A DNA stretch of 64,000 bases from an uncultured Bacteroidales bacterium (GTDB lineage: Bacteria > Bacteroidota > Bacteroidia > Bacteroidales > UBA932), in contig CALUTY010000014.1 of assembly GCA_944323825.1 (NCBI GenBank), positions 1-64,000 on the forward strand, written 5' to 3'. The notes below the pieces were generated by a model, which saw only the letters and a list, made by a program, of their open reading frames with translations, did no database searches and was not told the origin of the DNA. Below, piece by piece: positions 43,635 to 52,019 of the stretch (the first letter of the stretch is position 1; each line of letters begins with the position of its first letter). The position numbers and the translations under genes were made by a program.

Positions 43635-44975
43635 ATGAAAGTCACAATGAAATTTCTGCGGCTTGCTGCAGCTGCATTGGCTGTCGCCGCATTCGTATCC
43701 TGCGAAGACAACACACCTGAGACTCCGGACAATCCTGACGGCCCGGGCACTGTCACCCCTCCTGAAGAATCCGTCTACCCTGAAAAGGAAATGACATTCG
43801 TGGTGGATGGTGTTGAAAGCCCGGTTGGCTCGGCATTCGCTTTTCCACATGAAGGCCAGATCACATTCACTGCATCTCCTGATAATACAACGCTTGACGA
43901 AGTGTTCAATGGTGAATTTATTCAGGTGCTTGTAATGCCTCAGGCTCTCAATCGAGACATCAACCTCAAAGAAGAAATTCTTGAAATATATACTTGGGAT
44001 GATGATACCGAGACAATGGAAATAACTCCTGATATGCTTGAAAGCGGTTCGGCAAGAATGAATCACGAAGAAGGGACAAATACATATACGCTGCTCATGT
44101 CTCTTGCTTTCACCGACGGAACTGAAGTCGGGATCAATGCTTCTGCCGTGATGGAAGAGCCGGCCCCGGAGGAAGGAAATACTATCACAATTAACGGAAA
44201 CACACAGCCGCTTCGTGCATCATTCTATCTGGATGACGGCGATGGTAATGTCTACCTCTATTTTACATCTGCTGCCATTGAATATTTTGGAGAAATTGAT
44301 CTTGCTCTGGATTATTTTTGCATTGTCTTGAATGAGGATGATCTTACAGGCAATGAGTTTGACATAACAAATACCAACAAGACATTTTCGGCATTTTATG
44401 TAAACAATACTCCAAATGAAGAATACACTCTTATGTTCGATAACACAGAGCTTGATGGAGCAACGGGCACTATCAATGTAAGCAGGAGCGGGTCTGATCC
44501 TGCATCATTCACGGCAGAGATATCAGTGACTTTCGGTAATGGTACTGCAATATCCGTCAGCTATGACGGAACGGCCGTGTCAGCTGATTATGTACCTGAA
44601 GAGCCTAATGAATTCACATATAACGGTGCTACCCAAGCTATCCAATCTGTGCTTGTTGACAAATCTGATGCCGATATATGGCACATTTATGTCAGTGAAG
44701 TCGGCAACCTTGAATATGTAAGTGAATTTGAGGATATGGGGGCTATACATATTACTGCCCCTGCTGAGGTATTCAATGCTGGACCTGTCGGTTTTTCAAC
44801 GTATAAGGAAGATCTCAAGTTCGAATATGAAGGTAAAACCTGGCAATACAAAGAAGACGGATCAGTAGTGGGCACACTTGATGTATCGCTGGTTGAAGAC
44901 CAGATTGTGCTTGACTTCACCACTTACAGCGATCTTTCCGGACATTATTCCGGCACGGCAGTAATCGTTGAATAG
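43635..44975 (+). CDS. Lipoprotein with three repeated beta modules
   Basis: 446 residues. Signal MKFLRLAAAALAVAAF with lipobox FVSC (Cys about 23), then a Pro/Glu/Asp linker. Three modules of about 120-130 residues follow. They begin MTFVVDGVESPVGSAFAF, ITINGNTQPLRASFYLDD and FTYNGATQAIQSVLVDK, and each continues with an aromatic strand and an acidic loop. The small lipoprotein at 44990-45538 consists of one such module (YEFDGKTYDILTAAFTENE). No enzyme motif is visible; a binding role at the cell surface is inferred. ATG at 43635 and 43647 are both usable. Confidence 0.68.
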   Translation: MKVTMKFLRLAAAALAVAAFVSCEDNTPETPDNPDGPGTVTPPEESVYPEKEMTFVVDGVESPVGSAFAFPHEGQITFTASPDNTTLDEVFNGEFIQVLVMPQALNRDINLKEEILEIYTWDDDTETMEITPDMLESGSARMNHEEGTNTYTLLMSLAFTDGTEVGINASAVMEEPAPEEGNTITINGNTQPLRASFYLDDGDGNVYLYFTSAAIEYFGEIDLALDYFCIVLNEDDLTGNEFDITNTNKTFSAFYVNNTPNEEYTLMFDNTELDGATGTINVSRSGSDPASFTAEISVTFGNGTAISVSYDGTAVSADYVPEEPNEFTYNGATQAIQSVLVDKSDADIWHIYVSEVGNLEYVSEFEDMGAIHITAPAEVFNAGPVGFSTYKEDLKFEYEGKTWQYKEDGSVVGTLDVSLVEDQIVLDFTTYSDLSGHYSGTAVIVE

Positions 44976-44989
44976 CAACATATCATCCG

Positions 44990-45538
44990 ATGGCAAGAAT
45001 GACAGGAAAAATTTTGAATATGGCAGCCGCTGCGGCATTTTTTATTGCCGCAGCCACGCTGCCGGCATCATGCCAGAAAGAAAATCCGGAGGGGAACGGG
45101 CAGGAGACTCCTGATACGGGACAGGCGGCTGAGGTTCTCGGCACATACGAGTTCGACGGGAAGACCTACGACATCCTGACAGCAGCCTTCACTGAAAACG
45201 AAAGTTACTATACCTTCGTATTTTCTCCTCTCAGCAAGGACAGAGAGCTGAGTACCAGCCTTCTTTTTTCCATAAGGACCTATTGGGGCGACGGGGAACA
45301 GCATAAGGTAGGGACACTGGACCAGGACCATAATGATGACTATATCATTGTGTATGAGGATCCTGTGCATCTGTACTCGCAGTTCAGGGAACCCCAAGGC
45401 GGGACATACAGCGTGACAGTCCCTGACGACAGGTCAGGCGTGTTCCATGTCTGCCTGGATGTCTGTCTGGCAGACGGCACCCCACTGAAAATGGATTATA
45501 AGGGGACCATGAGTCTTGCAGCCGGCTCCGAAGAATAA
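44990..45538 (+). CDS. Small lipoprotein with one module of the neighbouring repeat family
   Basis: 182 residues. Signal with lipobox PASC (Cys about 28), a Glu/Asn/Gly linker, and then one beta module: GTYEFDGKTYDILTAAF, SYYTFVFSPLSKDRELS, GGTYSVTVPDDRSG, FHVCLDVCLADGTPLKMDYKGTMSL. The module has the same strand order and turn signatures as the three modules of the preceding gene, from which it is separated by 14 bases. Last gene of the transcript; a strong terminator follows. Function unknown. Confidence 0.68.
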   Translation: MARMTGKILNMAAAAAFFIAAATLPASCQKENPEGNGQETPDTGQAAEVLGTYEFDGKTYDILTAAFTENESYYTFVFSPLSKDRELSTSLLFSIRTYWGDGEQHKVGTLDQDHNDDYIIVYEDPVHLYSQFREPQGGTYSVTVPDDRSGVFHVCLDVCLADGTPLKMDYKGTMSLAAGSEE

Positions 45539-45593
45539 GGCCGGAGATGACAGCAAAAGCCGGCTCCCGGCAGCAATAGAAAAATGACAATCG

Positions 45594-45640
45594 GGGATGC
45601 CCAGAAAGCCTGAATCGGCCTGGGCATCCCTGTTTATTTT
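45594..45640 (+). terminator. Terminator after the lipoprotein group
   Basis: GGGATGCCCAG (45594-45604) pairs with CTGGGCATCCC (45620-45630), then TGTTTATTTT. Confidence 0.8.
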
Positions 45641-45666
45641 CCGAAAGGGAAAGAGTCAGAAGAATT

Positions 45667-45699
45667 TTTGGAAAATTTCAAAAGAGTTTCTTACATTTG
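45667..45699 (+). promoter_or_regulatory. Promoter of the thi operon
   Basis: TTTG (45667-45670), 21 bases, TACATTTG (45692-45699): a full consensus match. Transcription should start near 45706, about 12 bases before the riboswitch. Confidence 0.75.
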
Positions 45700-45711
45700 T
45701 CCAAACATTGA

Positions 45712-45800
45712 AACAAGAGGGGTGCCTGCCGGAGTGCGGGCTGAGATCATACCCTATGAACTTGATGCGGCCAGTACCGCCGAAAGGACTTGTTCCCGTT
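45712..45800 (+). promoter_or_regulatory. TPP riboswitch (THI element)
   Basis: The conserved aptamer elements are in order: GGGGTGCC (45719-45726), GGGCTGAGATCATACCCT (about 45738-45755), GAACTTGATGCGGCCAGTACCGC and the closing GAAAGGA. These are the thiamin-pyrophosphate binding helices P2-P5. When TPP is abundant, expression of the thi genes behind it should fall. The control stretch to the thiS ATG is about 55 bases and contains GGCACCC (45828-45834), able to pair with GGGTGCC of the aptamer (45720-45726). Confidence 0.93.
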
Positions 45801-45853
45801 CATAGAAAGACGGAATTCTCCGTGCATGGCACCCGCAAGACAAAGGAAGAGCC

Positions 45854-46054
45854 ATGAAAGTCTACATCAATCATTCTCCGGTCGAAGTCGGGACAGGAAT
45901 CTCGCTTTCGGACCTGCTCAGCAGCCAGGGCATAAGCACTGAAGGCACGGCGGCAGCTGTGGACAACAAGGTGGTGCCCCGTGCGGACTGGGACAGCACA
46001 ATGCTTGAAGAAGGGGCAAAAGTCACGGTCATAAGGGCCGTCTGCGGCGGATGA
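45854..46054 (+). CDS. thiS: Thiamin biosynthesis sulfur carrier protein ThiS
   Basis: 66 residues, ubiquitin-like beta-grasp fold. The C-terminal Gly-Gly (CGG end) is adenylated by ThiF and then carries sulfur as a thiocarboxylate for thiazole formation by ThiG. MKVYINHSPVEV and the GAKVTVI strand fit the family. GGAAG sits just before the ATG. The stop overlaps thiE by 4 bases. First gene behind the TPP riboswitch. Confidence 0.95.
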   Translation: MKVYINHSPVEVGTGISLSDLLSSQGISTEGTAAAVDNKVVPRADWDSTMLEEGAKVTVIRAVCGG

Positions 46055-46650
46055 TGAAAGTCATTGTCATCACGCCTCCGGAATTTGTCGCCGATGAGGC
46101 AGAGATCATCCGCATCCTTCTTTGCGAAGGGGCGGACCGGGTGCACATCCGCAAGCCGGACTCGTCGGAAAAGGATTTCAGGCGGCTGGTGGAGGCCGTG
46201 CCGGAGCAGTTCAGAGAACGGCTCACATTCCAGGACCATCTGCCGCTCGCAACGGAATACGGGGCAGGAGGAGTGCATCTGAATACTCGCAATCCCCAGG
46301 TCCCGGACGGGTTCTGCGGGCTTGTCAGCCGTTCGTGTCATTCTTTCGGGGAGGTTTTGGAGCATTCCGGACAGTCGGACTATCTTTTCCTCAGTCCCAT
46401 ATTCGACAGCATTTCAAAGCAGGGATATAGTTCGCATTTTTCGGAACAGCAGCTGATGGAAGCCGGGCATGAAGGCATCCTGGGGCCGAAGGTGATTGCC
46501 CTCGGAGGCATACTTCCGGAACACATGCCGCTTTTGGGAAAATACGGATTCGGAGGGGCGGCCTTTCTCGGTTATGTCTGGAAGGATGTGACACCTGAAG
46601 CGGCGGCAAAAAGGATAAGGGCAATAAGGAAGTTTAAATTATCATATTGA
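46051..46650 (+). CDS. thiE: Thiamin-phosphate synthase ThiE (Bacteroidota type)
   Basis: 199 residues, TIM barrel. It joins HMP-pyrophosphate and thiazole phosphate to make thiamin phosphate. Motifs: [10 protein letters not shown] near residue 32, [19 protein letters not shown] with the conserved Asp and His, [14 protein letters not shown], and VIALGGI with [12 protein letters not shown] near the end. The short form, about 200 residues starting [11 protein letters not shown], is usual in Bacteroidota. The start overlaps thiS (ATGA); a second ATG follows immediately. The next gene, thiG, begins 11 bases after the stop. Confidence 0.9.
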   Translation: MMKVIVITPPEFVADEAEIIRILLCEGADRVHIRKPDSSEKDFRRLVEAVPEQFRERLTFQDHLPLATEYGAGGVHLNTRNPQVPDGFCGLVSRSCHSFGEVLEHSGQSDYLFLSPIFDSISKQGYSSHFSEQQLMEAGHEGILGPKVIALGGILPEHMPLLGKYGFGGAAFLGYVWKDVTPEAAAKRIRAIRKFKLSY

Positions 46651-46661
46651 ATTTTAATGCA

Positions 46662-47429
46662 ATGAAAGATCTGGTGATAGGAGGACGGACATTCCGTTCG
46701 CGCCTGTTCACGGGAACAGGAAAATTCAGTTCCAATGAACTGATGTCGGAAGCAATCAAGGCGTCCGGCACCGAAATGGTCACTGTGGCAATGAAACGCA
46801 TAGACATGAGCAATCCTCAGGATGAGATGCTTTCGCATGTGAAATTTCCGGGAATCCAGCTTCTGCCGAACACATCCGGCGTGAGGGATGCCGAGGAGGC
46901 CATACTTGCGGCACAGCTTGCACGGGAGGCTTTCGGCACCGACTTCATCAAGCTGGAGATACATCCGGACCCGAAATATCTGTTCCCTGACCCGGTGGAG
47001 ACATTGAAGGCCACCGAAGAGCTTGTGAAGATGGGATTCGTGGTGCTGCCTTACATTCAGGCAGACCCTGTCCTCTGCAAGCGTCTTGAAGAGGCGGGTG
47101 CGGCTACCGTGATGCCGCTTGCAGCCCCGATAGGGACCAACAAGGGGCTTGTGACCCGTGAGCTCCTTTCCATCATCATTGAGCAGAGCAATGTCCCGGT
47201 GGTGGTGGATGCAGGAATAGGCGCACCTTCTCATGCGGCGGAAGCCATGGAAATGGGGGCGGATGCCGTGCTGGTCAACACCGCCATCGCGGTTTCAGGC
47301 GATCCAGTGCGTATGGCCAGGGCATTTGCCGCAGCCGTTGCCGCAGGTCGTGAGGCATACGAGGCTGGACTCGGTGCGCAATCAAGATGCGCCGAAGCCA
47401 GCAGCCCGCTGACATCATTCCTCGACTGA
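46662..47429 (+). CDS. thiG: Thiazole synthase ThiG
   Basis: 255 residues, TIM barrel. ThiG uses deoxyxylulose 5-phosphate, ThiS thiocarboxylate and dehydroglycine to make the thiazole ring. Motifs: [28 protein letters not shown] (catalytic Lys forming the imine), [46 protein letters not shown] and LVNTAIA. I chose ATG at 46662; a TTG at 46647 is in frame but unneeded. Followed by thiH after 19 bases. Confidence 0.95.
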   Translation: MKDLVIGGRTFRSRLFTGTGKFSSNELMSEAIKASGTEMVTVAMKRIDMSNPQDEMLSHVKFPGIQLLPNTSGVRDAEEAILAAQLAREAFGTDFIKLEIHPDPKYLFPDPVETLKATEELVKMGFVVLPYIQADPVLCKRLEEAGAATVMPLAAPIGTNKGLVTRELLSIIIEQSNVPVVVDAGIGAPSHAAEAMEMGADAVLVNTAIAVSGDPVRMARAFAAAVAAGREAYEAGLGAQSRCAEASSPLTSFLD

Positions 47430-47448
47430 TTTTTTATTCGTCATCATT

Positions 47449-48558
47449 ATGTTTTCAGAAGAATTGGAAAAATACGGCTGGGAGGAGACGACCGAGGCGA
47501 TCATGTCCAAGAGTCCTGCCGATGTCGAGAGGGCGCTCGGAAAGGAACGCCTCGGGCTTGAGGATTTCATGGCACTGATCTCCCCCGCAGCGGCAGCATA
47601 TCTCGAGCCGATGGCCAGGCTCAGCCGGAAATATACGCAGGAGCGTTTCGGAAAGACGGTCTCCATGTATATACCGATGTATATCACCAACTCCTGCACC
47701 AACTCCTGCGTCTATTGCGGGTTCAACAGGCACAACAAGATTGCCAGGGTGGTGCTCACTCCGGAACAGATAGAGGACGAGTGCAAGGCGATAAAAAGGC
47801 TCGGTCCGTTTGAAAACCTCCTGCTCGTGACAGGGGAGAATCCTGCAGTGGCAGGAGTGGAATATCTTGAGAAGGCCCTTCAGGTGTGCAGACCTTATTT
47901 CAACAATCTCACCATAGAGGTGATGCCGCTTTCTGCGGAGGACTATGCCCGGCTGACCCGCTCAGGGCTCAACGGGGTGGTCTGCTTCCAGGAGACCTAC
48001 AACAGGAAGAATTACAATATATACCACCCTGCGGGGATGAAATCGAAGTTTGAATGGCGAGTCAACGGCTTTGACCGCATGGGGCAGGCCGGGGTGCACA
48101 AGATAGGTATGGGCGTGCTGATAGGACTGGAGGACTGGAGGACAGATGTCACGATGATGGCCCTGCACCTGCAGTACCTGCGCAAGCGTTACTGGAAGAC
48201 CCGCTATAGCGTCAACTTCCCGAGGATGCGTCCGGCCGAAGGCCATTTCCAGCCTAATGTGATAATGAGCGACAGGGAACTTGCACAGGCGATATTCGCA
48301 TTCCGCATCTTCGACCATGATGTTGACATTTCCGTGTCCACAAGGGAAAGCGCAGGGTTCCGGAACCATATCGCCACCCTCGGCGCGACTTCAGTAAGCG
48401 CCGGGTCCAAGACCGATCCTGGCGGATATTTCACCTATCCGCAGTCTCTCGAACAGTTCGCGGTCAGCGATGAACGCACACCGGCAGAGGTGGAGGCGGA
48501 CATCCGCAGGGAAGGCTACGAGGTGGTCTGGAAGGACTGGGACAAGGTATTTGACTGA
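47449..48558 (+). CDS. thiH: 2-iminoacetate synthase ThiH (radical SAM)
   Basis: 369 residues. The radical SAM site is NSCTNSCVYCGF, with Cys83, Cys87 and Cys90 holding the 4Fe-4S cluster. ThiH splits tyrosine to give dehydroglycine for ThiG. Other family motifs: LLLVTGENP, VMPLSAEDYARL, QETYNRKNYN, MGVLIGLEDWR and VSAGSKTDPGGY. Full family length. It sits between thiG and the thiF-like gene (8 bases). Confidence 0.95.
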   Translation: MFSEELEKYGWEETTEAIMSKSPADVERALGKERLGLEDFMALISPAAAAYLEPMARLSRKYTQERFGKTVSMYIPMYITNSCTNSCVYCGFNRHNKIARVVLTPEQIEDECKAIKRLGPFENLLLVTGENPAVAGVEYLEKALQVCRPYFNNLTIEVMPLSAEDYARLTRSGLNGVVCFQETYNRKNYNIYHPAGMKSKFEWRVNGFDRMGQAGVHKIGMGVLIGLEDWRTDVTMMALHLQYLRKRYWKTRYSVNFPRMRPAEGHFQPNVIMSDRELAQAIFAFRIFDHDVDISVSTRESAGFRNHIATLGATSVSAGSKTDPGGYFTYPQSLEQFAVSDERTPAEVEADIRREGYEVVWKDWDKVFD

Positions 48559-48566
48559 ATGAATTT

Positions 48567-49283
48567 ATGGGAAATAGGGATACAGCCAGGTCCGGGCGTT
48601 ATGCCAGACAGACAATGCTGCCGGAAATAGGCATTGAGGGACAGGAAAGACTGGCCGGAGCCTCTGTGCTCGTGGTCGGGCTCGGAGGGCTTGGCTCTCC
48701 TGCCGCGCTCTACCTCGCCGGGGCGGGAATCGGCCGCATAGGTCTTGCGGACCCGGACACCGTGTCGGAAAGCAACCTGCAGCGGCAGACCCTCTACGAA
48801 GTGCGGCAGATAGGGATGCCGAAGACGGAAGCTGCAAGACAGCGGCTCTCCGCCTTTTCTCCGAACACTGCGTTTGAATGCCATCCTGGCGGGCTTACGG
48901 CTGAAAATGCAGCGGAGATTGTCGGCAAATACGATGTGATTGTGGACTGCTGCGACAATTTTCCGACCAGGTACCTCATTGACGATGTCTGCGCCTCCTG
49001 CCGCCGTCCCTGGGTCTACGGGTCCATAGGTGCATTTTCCGGTCAGGTGAGCGTGATGAATTACATAAGCGGCAGGCGTTATTCCGACCTTTATCCCGAC
49101 AGGGAGAGCCTGTGTGCCCGTCCCCGTGAAATTTCCGGTGTCATCGGCACGGTACCGGGAGTCATAGGCACCATTGAGGCCTCCGAGGCATTGAAAATCA
49201 TTGCGGGTTTCGGCAGGCCACTTGACGGCAGGCTGCTCACCGTCGACCTGCTGACACTTGAAACAGAGATGATAGAGTTTTAA
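48567..49283 (+). CDS. thiF: ThiF/MoeB/HesA family E1-like adenylyltransferase
   Basis: 238 residues. The N-terminal RYARQTMLPEIGIEGQERL and VLVVGLGGLGSPAALYLAGAG form the nucleotide site, with SNLQRQTLY and the DCCDNFPTRYLIDD motif (metal-binding Asp). It should activate the C-terminus of ThiS. The zinc-binding CxxC pairs of MoeB/ThiF are not complete: SLCARPREISGVIGTVPG has one Cys where relatives have a pair plus a later Cys, and the chain stops soon after, without a C-terminal CxxC. Position in the thi operon makes ThiF by far the likeliest role. Confidence 0.87.
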   Translation: MGNRDTARSGRYARQTMLPEIGIEGQERLAGASVLVVGLGGLGSPAALYLAGAGIGRIGLADPDTVSESNLQRQTLYEVRQIGMPKTEAARQRLSAFSPNTAFECHPGGLTAENAAEIVGKYDVIVDCCDNFPTRYLIDDVCASCRRPWVYGSIGAFSGQVSVMNYISGRRYSDLYPDRESLCARPREISGVIGTVPGVIGTIEASEALKIIAGFGRPLDGRLLTVDLLTLETEMIEF

Positions 49284-49340
49284 AAGGGATTGATTATCCG
49301 AAAAATGACCCCTAAAATTAACAATGATTAATAATTTTAT

Positions 49341-50042
49341 ATGAAACAAAGTTTTGACGAATACGCACAGGAATACGATGCATGGTTCCTCAACAACAGG
49401 AACGTGCTCTATTCGGAAGTGAATCTTGTTGCCTCGACCCTGAAAGATGCCGGGCGTGTCCTGTCAGTGGGATGCGGCAGCGGGCTTTTTGAGATGATAA
49501 TGGCCAAGGAATACGGGATCTCAGTCACCGAAGGCATCGAGCCGTCCGAAGGGATGGCTGCAATTGCCCGCAAACGCGGTATGAATGTGACCATAGCCAC
49601 TGCAGAGGAGGCTGATTTCGGCAGCGGAGACTATGACACCATCCTGTTCAACGGCACCCCGAGCTACATCACTGACCTCGAAGGGGTCATCAGAAAGGCA
49701 TACGCGGCACTCCCCTCAGGCGGCAGGATAATCCTCGTGGATGTTCCCAAAGAAAGTTCATACGGTCTGATGTACAATCTTGCCAAGGCTCTGGGCACAT
49801 GGGAGCACCCTCTTCTTGAAGGAGTCTATCCGCCTGACCCGTACCCGATCGAATTCGTGAAGATGGCCAACTGGCGCACCACTGCGGAGAAGACAGCTCT
49901 GCTTGAGAAGGCCGGATTCGTGGACCTGAAATATGCCCAGACCCTTACCGCACATCCGCTCTGTTCCGATCTGAGGGAAGAACAGCCTTCGGAAGGCCAC
50001 GACAAGGGCGACTATGTGGCTATTACAGCCTTCAAGGCATAG
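49341..50042 (+). CDS. SAM-dependent methyltransferase inside the thi operon
   Basis: 233 residues, class I fold. Motif I is VLSVGCGSGLFEMIMA (residues about 38-53), then VTEGIEPSEGMAAIAR, DYDTILFNGTPSYI and GGRIILVDVPKESSYG. The C-terminal part (WEHPLLEGVYPPDPYPIEFV, then FVDLKYAQTL) resembles small-molecule methyltransferases. The substrate is unknown. It lies 57 bases after the thiF-like gene on the same strand, and a hairpin separates it from tenA. It is not part of the standard thiamin pathway as I know it. It could act on a thiamin-related intermediate or simply ride along. Confidence 0.75.
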   Translation: MKQSFDEYAQEYDAWFLNNRNVLYSEVNLVASTLKDAGRVLSVGCGSGLFEMIMAKEYGISVTEGIEPSEGMAAIARKRGMNVTIATAEEADFGSGDYDTILFNGTPSYITDLEGVIRKAYAALPSGGRIILVDVPKESSYGLMYNLAKALGTWEHPLLEGVYPPDPYPIEFVKMANWRTTAEKTALLEKAGFVDLKYAQTLTAHPLCSDLREEQPSEGHDKGDYVAITAFKA

Positions 50043-50054
50043 ACATTAAAATAT

Positions 50055-50105
50055 AGCGGTTTGTCTTCAGGTCACCTGAATGCTGTCAAACCGCTTTGAT
50101 TCTTA
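50055..50105 (+). terminator. Hairpin between the methyltransferase and tenA
   Basis: AGCGGTTTG (50055-50063) pairs with CAAACCGCT (50087-50095), with an inner stem TTCAGGT/ACCTGAA, and TTTGATTCTT follows. It looks like an intrinsic terminator or attenuator inside the operon, leaving tenA-thiD at a lower level or on a separate promoter that I could not find. Confidence 0.6.
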
Positions 50106-50112
50106 TGGAACA

Positions 50113-50763
50113 ATGAAAAAATGGAGCGAAGAGGTCTGGGAACTTGCAGCCCCGACCTACGGGAAAATAATAGAGCACCCGTTCATCACAGAATTGTCAG
50201 CAGGCAGCCTCCCGCAGGAGAAGTTCAGGTTCTATCTGCGTCAGGACGCCCTGTATCTTGAAAACTATGCGAGGATATTGTCGCATATTGCCTCCCGTCT
50301 GCCGGACAAGGAGCATGTGACATCATTCATCAATTTCGCTTCGGCGGGAATCGTGGTGGAAAAGGAGCTGCATGCGTCATTCCTCGGAGGGGAAATCCCC
50401 CCGGTTTCGGAAATCAGCCCGTCCTGCCTGCTGTATTCGTCAGTTCTCCAGAGCTTTGCCACTGCACCGGTGGAAGTGGAGGCTGCCGCCATCCTGCCAT
50501 GCTTCTGGGTCTACAACCGTGTCGGAAAGGAAATACTGTCAATGCAGACAGGGGATGGAAACCCTTATTCCCGCTGGATAGGGACATACGCCGACGAGGG
50601 CTTCACCGCCTCCACCCTCAGGGCAGTGGAAATCTGCGATGCCCTTGCCCACGGGACCGGAAAGACCACAAGGGAAAGGATGACCGATGCGTTCCTGCTC
50701 TGCACCAAGATGGAATGGATGTTCTGGGACAGCGCATGGGAAATGGAAAAATGGAAAATATGA
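50113..50763 (+). CDS. tenA: TenA/thiaminase II family aminopyrimidine aminohydrolase
   Basis: 216 residues, all-helical TenA fold. It hydrolyses thiamin breakdown products to the pyrimidine HMP for salvage. Motifs: HPFITELSAGSLPQEKFRFYLRQD-type N-terminal region with the conserved Asp, EKELHASF, the catalytic-Cys segment ILPCFWVYNRVG, and the C-terminal FLLCTKMEWMFWDSAW with the conserved Glu and Trp. The start MKKWSEEVW was chosen; longer upstream starts would reach into the hairpin. The stop overlaps the thiD start (ATGA). Confidence 0.92.
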   Translation: MKKWSEEVWELAAPTYGKIIEHPFITELSAGSLPQEKFRFYLRQDALYLENYARILSHIASRLPDKEHVTSFINFASAGIVVEKELHASFLGGEIPPVSEISPSCLLYSSVLQSFATAPVEVEAAAILPCFWVYNRVGKEILSMQTGDGNPYSRWIGTYADEGFTASTLRAVEICDALAHGTGKTTRERMTDAFLLCTKMEWMFWDSAWEMEKWKI

Positions 50764-51578
50764 ATGCAATGAAGACATACAGGAGAGCATTGACTATAGC
50801 CGGCAGCGACCCGAGCGGCGGAGCCGGCATACAGGCCGACCTGAAGACATTTTCCGCATGCGGATGCTACGGGATGTCGGCCATAACAGCAGTGGTGGAC
50901 GAGAATACGGTGGGAGTGACCGGAGTCCATCCGATTCCGGTGGATTTCGTTTCGGGACAGATAAAGTCAGTCATTGATGACATCGGCGCGGATGCCGTGA
51001 AGATAGGCATGCTGCACTCCTCGGAACTCATTCTTGCCGTAAGGGACACTCTTGCGGGCTACGGCATCAGCAACATAGTCCTCGATCCTGTGATGGTGGC
51101 CACTTCCGGGGACCCGCTTCTCCAGGAAGATGCTGTTGCGACCCTAAAGGCCGAGCTTGTGCCTTATGCACGGGTGATAACCCCGAACATCCCCGAGGCG
51201 GAACTTCTTCTCGGACGCCGTCTGGAAAGCCAGGACGAACTCCCGGACGCCGCCAGGGAACTTTCCCAAAACCGCCGCGTGTCAGTTATGCTGAAGGCAG
51301 GGCATCTCCATGACGAGGAACTTGTGGACATCTTCTACAATGCCGAGACCGACGAGATTCTCCGCCTGAGTTCCCTCCGTCTTGACACGCCCAATACCCA
51401 CGGCACAGGCTGCACCCTCTCTTCTGCCTTTGCGGCCTTCCTCGCCCACGGACAGGGCCTCAACGAGGCCGCCCGCAACGCAAAGGACTACATCACCGCA
51501 GCCATCACCGCCGGCTCCGCCTACAGCATCGGCCACGGCCACGGCCCGGTACATCATTTCTTCAGATTCTGGGAATAG
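50760..51578 (+). CDS. thiD: Hydroxymethylpyrimidine / phosphomethylpyrimidine kinase ThiD
   Basis: 272 residues, ribokinase-like fold. It phosphorylates HMP twice to HMP-pyrophosphate. Motifs: LTIAGSDPSGGAGIQADLKTF, AITAVVDENT, VKIGMLHSSELI, LDPVMVATSGDPLL, ITPNIPEAELLLG and the catalytic DTPNTHGTGCTLSSAFAA. The start at 50760 overlaps the tenA stop by 4 bases and indicates coupling; ATG at 50769 is an alternative. With tenA it forms a pyrimidine-salvage pair at the end of the thi operon. Confidence 0.95.
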   Translation: MNAMKTYRRALTIAGSDPSGGAGIQADLKTFSACGCYGMSAITAVVDENTVGVTGVHPIPVDFVSGQIKSVIDDIGADAVKIGMLHSSELILAVRDTLAGYGISNIVLDPVMVATSGDPLLQEDAVATLKAELVPYARVITPNIPEAELLLGRRLESQDELPDAARELSQNRRVSVMLKAGHLHDEELVDIFYNAETDEILRLSSLRLDTPNTHGTGCTLSSAFAAFLAHGQGLNEAARNAKDYITAAITAGSAYSIGHGHGPVHHFFRFWE

Positions 51579-51890
51579 TGTTCAAGTTATTGGACAGTTT
51601 TTCGGTGCGGGTGAAGGTTTTGCCGGATTGTGCGTTATGGAAAGGTGACGGTTGGAATTTGACGGAAAAACAGGGCGGGACATTTGGATTTGTCAGTAAA
51701 ATGAGACGGCGGCTGACAGATTGTGATCTGGGAAAATGACGGTATCGGGAGAGTTTGCTGAAGAATTAAAATATTGATAACTAAGTTGTTGCTAAAATGT
51801 GAATCGCGGAAGTCAAGGAAAATGCGGTTTGCAGGACCATTTTTCGGGACATTCGGGCGACAGGACAGGCGGCGGGCGGCATGGCATGAG
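51579..51890. other. Non-coding gap between thiD and groES
   Basis: I see no convincing gene in this stretch; the short open frames on both strands lack start signals and recognisable sequence. No clear terminator after thiD was found. The regulatory dyad of groES begins just after it. Confidence 0.5.
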
Positions 51891-51930
51891 TGACAAAATG
51901 TCAGCATCTGAGGGCTGGCATTTGTTTTGA
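51891..51930 (+). promoter_or_regulatory. groES-groEL upstream dyad and promoter-like box
   Basis: TGACAAAATGTCA (51891-51903) is a perfect inverted repeat (TGACA/TGTCA). Twelve bases on, TGGCATTTGTTTTGA (51916-51930) has the layout of a sigma-54 or Bacteroidota heat-shock promoter: TGGCA and TTGA at -24/-12 spacing. The first ATG of groES is 90 bases downstream. A heat-shock regulator binding the dyad is inferred from the target genes. Confidence 0.55.
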
Positions 51931-52019
51931 TTTATGGTCTGTCGGCTTCCGGCGAGCGTCCCGGACGGGAAGGCGGAGGAGGCCGGTTATCAAAGACAAA
52001 ATTTAAATTTTATAGAATT

